From NCBI GenBank assembly GCA_963576565.1, contig OY755039.1, forward strand, positions 132,824,095 through 132,888,094: a stretch of 64,000 nt of DNA, written 5' to 3'. The position numbers were made by a program, and so were the translations under genes. Positions 23,501-35,100 of the stretch are shown here, one piece after another. A model generated the notes under the pieces. The model was given only the letters and a program-made list of their open reading frames with translations, did no database searches and was not told the DNA's origin. This DNA comes from Aspidapion aeneum. Its lineage: Eukaryota > Arthropoda > Insecta > Coleoptera > Brentidae. Positions within the stretch are counted from its first letter, which is position 1. Each line of letters begins with the position of its first letter.

Positions 23501-24119
23501 CCATGTAAAAGCCATCAATAGCCCTTCCTAACAAAATTCCACTTAAACAAATGTTCTCAAAGTATTAACATTACCCCTTACCTACATTAAGCAAGTAACT
23601 CTTTTTTGAAAATAGTGGCGTAGCGTAGTGTTTCGTGTGTTCTCGGAACACAAGACAGGTCCCGCGAGGGCCCGGTCAAAGTTATAGGATGTCTTTAAAC
23701 AAAAGGCCCTACCTTTCCTCCGCAACAAGGTAAGAATCAGCAAAGTCGGTTTAGTAGTTCTAAAAATAAATATTTTTGTTTCAACCATTGTTTTGCATAT
23801 AAATTGGTTACTACTGAACCGATTTTAATGAAATAAAAAAACATCCTGGTGAGAATTGATTGCTTTTTATAGATTTTGATGCTAACTACGAGTTGTAGGG
23901 CCCATCGCACCGACTTAATGCCCTTTCTTAACTATGGATTACTTTGGGATTTGCTTATTTTTAAATTTTTTGCACCGAGCAAAAATCTCCTCCTCTTTGT
24001 TAAGAACCGAACCGAACCGAACCGAACCGAACCGAACCTTGTGATCCAATCAGACAACGCCGCCGTTTTAACCATCCTTGTGACAGAAATGTTTTTATTT
24101 ATTTAGTTTTTAAATGACC
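23501..24119. other. No gene; short (GAACC)n run at 24003-24036
   Basis: AT-rich sequence with a 34-bp GAACC pentamer run, the complement of the 6577-6745 array. Nothing else is recognised. Confidence 0.5.
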
Positions 24120-25560
24120 CCCATTTACAGACGTCGCTGGAGAGTTTGTCATCAATCAAACCCTACTGACTTATACATCGTTAAGCTACAAAGTATAAAA
24201 CATTTTTTTTTAGTTGAGCTTAGTTTTTGACAAAATTGGATAAAACCTGTAAAAAAATTAATTTGTTTGGTGATTTGTAAAAGTTGATTTTATTTTTTAA
24301 TATGAAGACAAATCATGCTTTGAGGTACAGCGTTTTAAAGCAAATTTCATTGCTTTAATCGAATATAGAACACAATTTTTAAAAGAGAGCTTGGTTTTTA
24401 AGATAATTGGGTAAAACATGGAGAGGTGGTATTTGCCTGATTACACTGACTTATGGGTAATTATCTACAAATGGGACAATTTTGATATGAAAAATGGCAA
24501 ACATATAAGTTTGAGAAATAAGAATTGATATGTTTCAGAAATGTTAGTAGGTATAAAATATGCTTTTAGATACTAGTGGCCACGTATTTTTAATTTGTTT
24601 TCTGGTTTTTATTGCCATATTTTTAAAAAATTTAAAATAAGGTAGTGATGATAATATAAGGGAGTTATATATTGCAAAAATACTGTTTTTCCAAAAATAA
24701 ATTAAAAAGTTATCAACAAATATTAGTATAATCGAAAAAAGTAGATATATTTTGCAAAAACTTATAAAAAACAAGATGTGAAGGGGTGACGCATGAGGGA
24801 GTGATGAAATCAAAGTAAGTAAAGTAAAGGTTATGTTATTGCCGCCAACTTTACTATAAATTGTTCACTAAATTGTAAGAAAAAATAATTTTACCTCTTA
24901 CTTAAACTTATAAAATACAACAATACAACATGTGAGGGAGTGACGCATGAGGGAGTGATGAAATCAAAGTAAATTTGACAAGATATCCTAACATTTACAT
25001 ATTTTGTTGGTTATTGTTATTGCAAACACTGCTGGACATCACTTTGTCTCATTTGTAGAGAATTGCCCTTATACATTGTTAAAAAGGAAATTTCATTTTC
25101 TACAATAAAGTTTAAAACAGTTTTTCTTCCAAGAAGCTTAGTTTTTGAGAAAATTTGATAAGTTTTAAAAAAATTTGTGATTTTTCAAAATTGATATAAT
25201 TTATGGACGACCCTAAATTGTTATAAATAAATCAAATCTTACCTTGTTATACGTCATTAAAAAGGAAATTTCATTGTCTACAATCGACTATAGGACACAA
25301 TTTTTGATAAAGAGCTTAGTTTTTAAGAAAAAGGGGGAAGAACATGTAATAAACAGTTTCTTTTTTAAATTTCTTTACGTTACCTCAATAAACGGACGCC
25401 ACTGGATAGTGTGTCATTCGTCGTATCCCACTGACTTAAATACCGTTAAAAAAGAAATTTTATTGTCTACAATAAAGGTAATTACGTATTTTTCCCTAAG
25501 TAGCTTAGTTTTTGAGAAAATTTGAAGAAAAGCTATCAGTTTCACGTTTTGGGGGTCTGC
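24120..25560 (+). repeat. Cluster of degenerate dispersed repeat units
   Basis: At least four diverged units, each with a TTAAAAAGGAAATTTCATTGTC-like phrase split over two words, an ACAATAAAG-like word and AGCTTAGTTTTTGAGAAAA. A separate direct duplication, GACGCATGAGGGAGTGATG, occurs at 24788-24806 and again near 24941. Same family as 61200-62110. Confidence 0.6.
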
Positions 25561-25982
25561 GGGATTTTTGGGGGTTTTTGCAGCTAAAATGTAAAAAACT
25601 AATATAATTTTATTTTTAGGTTAGATTTCACATATTTTTGATGCATTTCTGTGTCATTGTGGCTCTAGGGCGTCGACTTAGTTAAATTTTCAGAAATTCG
25701 AACACGACTATAAGAGGAGGGGGGATAAAAAACCATCCTGGATTTTGAGTCGGCGGACAAAAAAATATATTTAGTAAAATTTCTAATTAATTATCTCCCA
25801 AGTCCATTAAAATCGATGGTATAGTTGTCAAGTTATTATGAAAAAAAATTGTCCTGTTTTTGTTGGCCCACCTGGTATATAATATTTTGATCAAAAAATG
25901 AGATGCTTGTTAATATAAAAAAAAACATCATCTGGATCTCATAAAGAATACCAGAATATATTTATCCGTTTTTCCAAAATAG

Positions 25983-26191
25983 GCTGTTAATGAATCATTC
26001 CTCGACAACTTATCCAATCCTATACCTATCAGCATGGCCACTATTGCAGCAGAAAACAATGAAGCTGACTCGGGAAGTAGTGTATTAGCATCACTGATGA
26101 GTAAAACTGATGACCACGACAGAGATGAACGTGTGACTGGCAGTAACAATAACTATGACTCTTCTGCTGAGAGCCTGCTTAAATGTAACAG
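25983..26191 (+). CDS. Zinc-finger gene, exon 1 of those visible
   Basis: Acceptor TTTTTCCAAAATAG at 25982; donor after AACAG at 26191 (GTTGGT, weak). It enters in phase 0 and leaves with two bases. Encodes an acidic, Ser/Asn-rich stretch (SMATIAAENNEADSGSSVLA) and the first two cysteines of finger 1 (LLKCN-R-C, completed by exon 2). The first in-frame Met is at 26034 with a good context (AGCATGGCC). Confidence 0.75.
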
Positions 26192-29100
26192 GTTGGTATT
26201 CTAAAAACAGATGCATGCATTAACTTTCCAATAAATTGGTAAAAAAAAAATTTCCACCAGTCGGCCATCGCTTTTATTATTATGATAATATTAGAATGTT
26301 AGAAAATTATTTTTTAATTTTTAGTGCATTTTATAAAAGCTTAAAATTTTTTTTTTACAAATTTATTTTCTACTTTTCAGTCTCAGCTATCTACTCTATT
26401 AAATGAAAATATTTGTTCAATAACAGAACAGAAGAGTTTATTCTAGATAATAATGAAATCGCTGATCGTGAGTTGTTTGGAAACTCATTTTTCTATTGGG
26501 GGAAGGAGAGGGTGGGGGTAGAGGTAGAAATATATTTTTTGTTTGGGCTGTATTGCCATCGGACCTTTATGCATATACCAAATTTTATAAAAGTCATTTG
26601 AAGTCAAGTGTGTCAAAAACGCATTTTTTGTGGAAGGGGTGGGGGGTAGGGGTGGGAGGACATTTTTTCATTATTGTTGTATTGTCATCGGACCACTATA
26701 TGTATACCAAATTTCATCCAAATCGGATAATGGGAAGTGTGTCAAAAACGCATTTTTCTATAGATGGGGGTGGGGGTAGGATTTTTTTTTTCAATGTTGT
26801 ATTGTCATCGGACCACTATATGTATACCAAATTTCATCCAAATCGGATAATGGGAAGGGTGTCAAAAACGCATTTTCTATGGAAGGGGGTGGGAGTAGGG
26901 GTGGGAGGATATTTTTTTCTTAATATTGTATTGTCATCGGATCACTATATGTATACCAAATTTCATCCAAATCGGATAACGGGAAGTGTGTCAAAAACGC
27001 TTCACAAGATTTGATAGATTGTTAGTTAGATAGTTAGGCAGAACATCTGAAGCTAAATAAAAGCTTGTAAAAAAAAGCAATACTCATACATCATAAGGTA
27101 ACTAAAACAAAGCAATACTTATACATCATAAGGTAACTGTTGATAAACACTTATCGTCAGATATATTAATATAAAATCTAGAGATATATGAAAGTAAAAA
27201 ATTAATCATAACCCTCGGGCACGTCGATTTTGTTTGCAGGCATGGCACTTTTTGTAAGGTAACTGGTGATAAACACTTATCGTCATATACCTTAATATAA
27301 AAGCTAGAGATATATGAAAGTGAGGATACATGATTTGTAAAAAATTGATCATAACCCTTGGGCACGTCAATTTTGTTTGCAGGCATGGCACTTTTTGGCA
27401 TTTAAGACTTTGGTTGGCTGTTTAAAATAGCGCTGTTGTTTGAGCGTTATTAAAATAGTGCATCAAATAGCGCCAGTAAAAAAGTCGCGCTAGTATGAAA
27501 ATAGCGAGTATCAAAATAGCGCCAGTAGCAAGATGCATACATGCACATACAAAATTCAAATAACTTTCTAAAAAAAACAATACTTATTCAAAATAAGGTA
27601 ACTGGTGATAAGCACTTACGTCAGATACCTTAATATCAAATATAAACCCTAGAGATATATGAAAGTGAGGATGATTTGTAAAAAATAAATCATAACCTTC
27701 GGGGACGTCGATTTTGTTTGCACGCATGGCACTTTTTGACATTTAAGAAAGCGCCAGTAAAAAAGTAGCGCTAGTATGAAAATGGCGACGATCAAAATAG
27801 CGCCAGTACCAAGATGAATGCATGCACATAAAAAATTCAGTTAACTTTCCAAAAAAAAGCACTACTTATATAAAATAAGGTATCTGACGATAAGTGCTTA
27901 TTACCAGTTACCTTACATAAAACCTAGAGATATATGAAAATGTTGTTTGAGCGTTGTGTTAAAATAGTGCATGAAATAGCGCCAGTAAAAAAGTAGCGCT
28001 ACTATGAAAATGGCGACCATCAAAAAACCGCCACTACCAAGATGCATGCATGCACATAAAAATATCAGTTAACTTTCCAAAAAAAAGCAATACTTATATA
28101 TAATAAGGTAACTGGTAATATGCACTTATCGTCAGATACCTTAATATAAAACCTAGAGATATATGAAAGTAAGGATGCATGATTTGTAAAATATAAATCA
28201 TTACCCTCGGGCACGTCGATTTTGTTTGCAAGCATGACACTTTTGGACATTTAAGACTGGTTCGCTGTTTAAAATAGCGCTGTTGTTTGAGCGTTGTGTT
28301 AAAATAGTGCATGAAATAGCGCCAGTAAAAAAGTAGCGCTAGTATGAAAATGGCGACTATCAAAATAGCGCCACTACCAAGATGGGAAATTCAATTAACT
28401 TTCCAAAAAAAAGTAATACTTATATAAAATAAGGTAACTGGTAACAAGCACTTATCGTCAGATACCTTAACATAAAACCTAGAGATATATAAAAGTGTGG
28501 ATGCATGATTTGTAAAATGACGATAAGTGCTTATTACCAGTTACCTTACATAAAACCTAGAGATATATGAAAATGTTGTTTGAGCGTTGTGTTAAAATAG
28601 GGCATGAAATAGCGCCAGTAAAAAAGTAGCGCTACTATGAAAATGGCGACTATCAAAAAACCGCCACTACCAAGATGCATGCATGCACATAAAAATATCA
28701 GTTAACTTTCCAAAAAAAATCAATACTTATATATAATAAGGTAACTGGTAATATGCACTTATCGTCAGATACCTTAATATAAAACCTAGAGATATATGAA
28801 AGTAAGGATGCATGATTTGTAAAATATAAATCATTACCCTCGGGCACGTCGATTTTGTTTGCAAGCATGACACTTTTGGACATTTAAGACTGGTTCGCTG
28901 TTTAAAATAGCGCTGTTGTTTGAGCGTTGTGTTAAAATAGTGCATGAAATAGCGCCAGTAAAAAAGTAGCGCTAGTATGAAAATGGCGACTATCAAAATA
29001 GCGCCACTACCAAGATGGGAAATTCAATTAACTTTCCAAAAAAAAGTAATACTTATATAAAATAAGGTAACTGGTAACAAGCACTTATCGTCAGATACCT

Positions 29101-32100
29101 TAACATAAAACCTAGAGATATATAAAAGTGTGGATGCATGATTTGTAAAATATAAATCATTACACTCGGGCACGTCGATTTTGTTTGCAAGCATGGCACT
29201 TTTTGGCATTTAAGAATTTGGTTCGCTGTTTAAAATAGCGCTGTTGTTTGAGCGTTGTGTTAAAATAATGCATGAAATAGCGCCAGTAAAAAAGTAGCGC
29301 TAGTATGAAAATAGCGACTATCAAAATAGCGCCAGTACCAAGACGCATGCATGCGCATAAAAAATTCAATTAACTTTCTAAAAAAAGCAATACTTATATA
29401 AAATAAGGTAACTGGTAATAAGCACATCGTCAGATACCTTAATATAAAACCTAGAGATATATGAAAGTGAGGATGCATGATTTGTCAAATATAAATCATT
29501 ACCGTCGGGCACGTCGATTTTGTTTGCAAGCATGGCACTTTTTGGCATTTAAGACTTTGGTTCGCTGTTTAAAATAGCGCTGTTGTTTGAGCGTTGTGGT
29601 AAAATAGTACATGAAATAGAGCCAGTAAAAAAGTAGCGCTAGTATGAAAATAGTGACTATCAAAATAGCGCCAGTACCAAGATACATGCATGCGCATAAA
29701 AAATTCAATTAACTTTCCAAAAAACAAGCAATACTTATACAAAATAATGTAACTGGTAATAAGCACTTATCGTCAGATACGTTAATATAAATTCTAGAGA
29801 TATCTGAAAGTGAGGATGCATGATTTGTAAAAAATAAATCATAACCCTCGGGCACGTCGACTTTGTTTGCAAGCATGACACTTTTTGGCATTTAAGACTT
29901 TGGTTCTCTGTTTAAAATAGCGCTGTTGTTTGAGCGTTGGGTTAAAAGAGAGGGCGCCTATCAAAATTGCGCCAGTACCAAAATAGCGCGTAACGAAATA
30001 GCGCCAGTATTAAACTATAGCATGTAACGATATAACGCCAGTATGAAATTAGCAAGATATTATGCAGGGTCTATACGTCCGGTAAAGCCGAACAAGTCTT
30101 TTTGGGCAAAAGAAAATCTCATGCCGGCTTTACTTTAACAGGGCTTGTCCGGTTTTTTATCTCATGTGGGAGGACCTTTGTTTTGGTCATGAAATTTTTA
30201 AGGGTGGTTTTTTAAAATTTCCTGCTTTTTTAGGCTACTTTTTGGTGGTTTGAGGCAAAGGGAAAAACTGCTGTCTCTTATTTTAAACAAGCATTCCGTG
30301 CAATCTTTTTTTTCTGCACCCTAGGAACTAGAATTCGTTTTATGCACTTTAGAAATTAACACTGGATTAAAAGTGTACTTTTAATCCCTCTTTTTATGTA
30401 TTAAAATAATAATTTTCAATCCTTCGGAGATTAAAAGCAACCACAAAAATTCAGTAAATAGGTAAGTACAACACACGAAACTTACGCCCGGGCTAAAACA
30501 GAGAATTAGATTTTTTAATATTCGATTCTTGTCCGACATTATAATATAATGATTTCTCTAAAATTTTCTAAATAATTTTGTTCTACTCACCCATCAACTC
30601 AGGGGGGCAACTAGTGAAGCAGCTAGTCAACCTATTTTGTGAGAGCTTGCGCCCTATGCTTAATCATATACGTATTTGTATGTGGGGTCAGTGGCGTATA
30701 TAGAAAAAGTTTTCTGGGGGCCCGTGACAATTTCGGGGGGGGGGGGGGGGGTCCTAAGACCAGGCCGTATTTTATGCTATTTTATGATTGTTTTCATGAA
30801 ATATATGGAAAATATCTAAAAAAAATCTTAGCTTCGGTTCGGTTCGGTTCACTGTGTGGGGTTAATACGTAGAGAAGGCGATACAGTATTTTGTAGATAT
30901 AACAAAGAAAATAGCGGCTCAGGCTGAAATTTCTGAACAATTAAGTTCTTTTCGGCAAAAATGACGCAACAGTTGCGAGGTAGGCAAAAATGTAAAATTA
31001 AAAAAAAATTAGGAAAAAATTGCGTTGTGGAAATTATTTTGCAGAATAAAGAAAACAATGGCGTCGCAGGCAAAAAATTGAGAAAAATTAAGTTTAAAAA
31101 AAAAAATTAAATTTTTGGTCAAAAAGACCAAAAATTTCAGAAAAATAAAATAATTTAAAGAAAAAAGGGCATTGCAGGTCAAACGTTTTCTGGAAAAATG
31201 GTATCCAATGAAAAAGCTTTTTTCAAAAGAGTCGGGCATTTTCACAGACTTATATGTAGAGTCAGTTTGCCCTGCTAATTTCGTTTGGGGAGGCCCATTT
31301 TACATTTTGTTTTGAAACATTACAAACTGAACTACGGCTTAGGTAGGCCTATGTTATATAATACATAGGAACTATCTGGTCATAAAAACACGTCTGGAAA
31401 ATCACCTCGCTTTGTTCCAAAACCCAACCAAATGGAATTAACTAACATAAATACCTAAACATGCACAGGTACTTGCCCAGAACTTATGGGACCCGCGACT
31501 TTTTTCTCTCCAAACTCATCTCTTAGTTTTTCATACCTCAGTTTCTTTTGCACAACGGAATTTATGTTAACTTTTTAATTGCAGTTTTTCCGAAAGCGGA
31601 AATGTTAAAATTTGGTTGCCTTCTGCTAACTAATCTGGCCAGCCTGATTAGGGACTTGGAATGGATGAATTGGAATAAAACCTGACTTTGTTTTAGAGTC
31701 GTCTTTATTCTGATAGATTTACAAAAAAAACTGACATCTGACGTCTCAAAGTTGATATACCAAAGTCAAATTTAAAAATAAAGTCGCTAACTTTCATTAG
31801 GGACTTATTGCAATAAAGCTAGGCAATAATAGTGCCGGGCACTATTCTGACAGTTTTTCATTGAAAACTGACAGTTGTTCTTTCAAAATTGACATATCAA
31901 AGTCGAATTTATAAATCCAGTCGTTTATTTTCCATTAATAGTGGCGGCACTATTTATTTCAGCTCTTATAATACACAAAGGCCTAATTTCGAAAGAAGAC
32001 CACTATTCTTATAATGCGACACTGTCAGAATAGTGCCCGGCACAATTACTGCCTGGTTTTGTTGCAATAAGTCCCTATTTACTAAAAACAGACACTAATA

Positions 32101-35100
32101 AATCCGGTTCTTCTTCGGACTTCTGTCACAATACGGCTGATTTTAAAACCTCTCAAAATTGACATACCAAAGTCAAATTTAAAAATAAAGTCGCTAATTT
32201 TCACTTAATAAAGACAGACTCCAGTGGCGTATATAGAAAAGTTTCGGGGGGGGGGGGGCGAGACAGTTTCGGGGGGGGGGGGGCGCCGCGTCCCCATGAG
32301 GCCGTATTTTATACTATTTTATGTTTGTATTCATGATATGTGTGGAAAATATCTAAAAAAATCTTAGCTTCGGATGGGGGCCCGGGCCCCCCAGGCCCCT
32401 CCCCTTTTATACGCCACTAACAGACACGAATAAATCCGGTTCTTAAATACACAAAGGCCGAATTTTAAAGGAAACCAGCTGCTTTTTATATGTAAATCTG
32501 TCACAATACGGCCGATTTTAAAATAAGGTCAGGTTTTATTCTAATAAGTCCCTATTGACTAAACTGAAATGTGCGTTATGAGAGTATGTAAGAAGGACTG
32601 TCGTAATGGGTGGAGCAGAGGTGCAGCCGCTCCAGGCGGCCGAAGGTCGCCTTTTACTTTTGAATTTAGATCATGTAATATGTATTTTAAGGTCACTAAA
32701 TAACCTTATTTTGGGGCGTCATATCTCGAAAACTAGAAAAAGGAATATTGTGATTGTTTTCATATTATTTAAAGAATTTGTAGCGGAATAAAAAATAAAA
32801 AAAGGGGGACAAGAATTTACGAAAATGAAGGACATAAGAAATACTTTTAATTTTTGACATAGAGAAAAAAGTTTTGTGCCCAAAGAACCTTTAAGCAATC
32901 TTATTTTATCAGTTGTTTGTTTAAAAATTTTAAAGCTTAAGATAAGCGCGCCAGATGTCAGATCTATTCTACATCTGCTAAAATGAAGTCAAATTAAATT
33001 AACTTGTACGAAATGATCGCACTGTACATAAAAATTGCGAGCGAGTTGATTGCTTTGAGATTCAAAGACATGGCCAAAATAAATCGAAATGCGCTCTTGC
33101 CATTAATTTGTTGAAGCGTTGCATTTGACATGTTGTGCCCTAAAAGATTTGACACAAGCACTTCATCAATACCATGAAGACTTAGTAAAATGTAACATTT
33201 AAATTAACACCACTTTTTCCCATCTTGATAATATTTTTCCCAGGTTTTTCTCAAAAACTAAATAAATAATGATTCGATTTTAATTTTTTTCTTTTGCATT
33301 TGATCAATAAGGTTTATAAGTGAAAATTTAAAAAATTTCCTTTTTTAAAAACACAAAGTCGGTGACAGTATCTGGTTGAGATGAGGGATGACAATTTTGA
33401 TTCAAACCCACTGTGGCTCTGTCAAGTATATAATCGAAAACAAAAATTCAAAACTTTCTGAGATAGTCCCATTCAAAGGTTACGCTATACGCTGATATGT
33501 ACCTCAGAAACCACTATCTAAATTTATCTAAATTTGGTTTTCGTTTTTAAATAAGATGGGCTTACTATGACTCCCGCAAAAAAGTACGGAGGAGATATTC
33601 TAGAAACTCGATTTAAAAAAAATAGTTGACTTTCTGATGCTGACATCATTCTTTTTACAATTATTACTTTGTTATGGCTCCTCACGCTGGTACCATTTAT
33701 GTAGTATTTGTAGTAGTAGTGGGGGGGGGGTTGACCCGCAGGTCTGACAAGTAGGCCAGAGTAGGCCCTTTTTGCCATGCCTAAAGTCTGTCCCTCAACC
33801 CACTGTCTGCATTTCCCTTTGATGGTCGGGTAACTCATTGGGCGCCTTCCTGTTCTCTTTACAAAGTCCAGTAAGTCTGCCCATTTGAGCATGTGCAGTT
33901 CTTCCTCGCTCAGAGTTGGCGCTCCGAGTGCCTGTTGTCTCATGCTTGCGTAGGCCTCGCATTCTGCCACGAGGTGTCTTGATGTCTCTTCTTCCTGTCC
34001 ACAGGCTGGGCAGGTAGGGTCATTCTCGACTCCTATACGTGTCATGTGCCTCCTCAACCGGTTATGTCCGGTTACAGTACCTATCAGCAGTCCGAGGTCT
34101 TTTCGTGTCCGTCCCAGCATCCATCTAATTCAGGTCGCTTTTGGACGGTCTACGAATTCTCTGGTCTATCTGCAACCCGTTCCTGTTTCCCAGGAGTTTA
34201 ATAGCGCGTCCTGGGCCCATTTGTTGAGTCCGCTTTGCACTTGTCTTTTTGTCACGCCCTAAAGTGGCATCACTGACTGCCTACTACTGACCATTTATGT
34301 AAGGAAATATCATAAAAACTTGCAGTGGGGAAGAAAAAAGCTAGGAGAGGGCGGCATATTTCGCGTCTTGCTCCAGGCGGCCAGTAGTCTAGCGGCGGCC
34401 CTGATGTAAGTACATATTCTTTATTTTCAGATGTGACTTTGAAACTATTTCCCCTTCTGCCTTAACTAATCATGTAACCATCTCTCATGCTACCACGAAT
34501 GAGGTTGAAATGGAGCCAAACATAATGACTGAAAACAACAACCCCCCCGCTGACAAACTTCACAGAAAGATGTTTGAATGTGATGTGTGCAATATGAAAT
34601 TTTCGAATGGAGCCAATATGAGACGTCACAAGATGAGACATACTGGCGTGAAGCCATATGAGTGTCGGGTTTGTCAAAAAAGGTTTTTCAGGTAAGTTAT
34701 TCTACAAAACAGGTATTTTACTGTCATAAATAAATTCGTATAAAAAGTCAAAAAAATAATTTATTGTTAGCAGAGCGGAAATATTCATAAAAACTGTGCA
34801 CTTTCTGTCTAGTTTTTGAATTTAGTATAGTATATAGGGTGTTCCAAGTTGAGTGTCCACCATTGCATAGTTTTTTTTTATATGACTGTCTTGTAAAAGG
34901 GGGTTTTGCGCACGGAGAACACGATCTGAAAATGGCATTTTGCGCACGCTGTGTGCAAAACGTTTTGCACACGCTTATGTCATTTTTGCGCACGCCTATG
35001 TCATTTCTGCATACGGGTCTCCCGTCATTGTGATTTTTGTTGTTGTCACCCATCAATATAAGTTGGCTTAGTTCCGTAGCAACCGTCACTGCTCGTATGT

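Larger units (their letters stand above)
31651..32552. mobile_element. TA-flanked MITE carrying two nested MITEs
   Basis: The ends match as inverted repeats (GGGACTTGGAATGG...GAATAAAACCTGAC versus GGGACTTATTAGAATAAAAC), with TA at 31649-31650 and 32553-32554. Inside are a related MITE (31800-32075) and a hAT-type MITE (32222-32419). Confidence 0.75.

Noticed and set aside
26496..27014. 172-codon open frame in tandem repeats
   Set aside because: Open only because the ~130-bp repeat keeps the frame; no domain.
27126..29891. Multiple minus-strand frames beginning MPKSAMPANKIDVP and similar
   Set aside because: The same frame copied in every unit of a non-coding tandem array.
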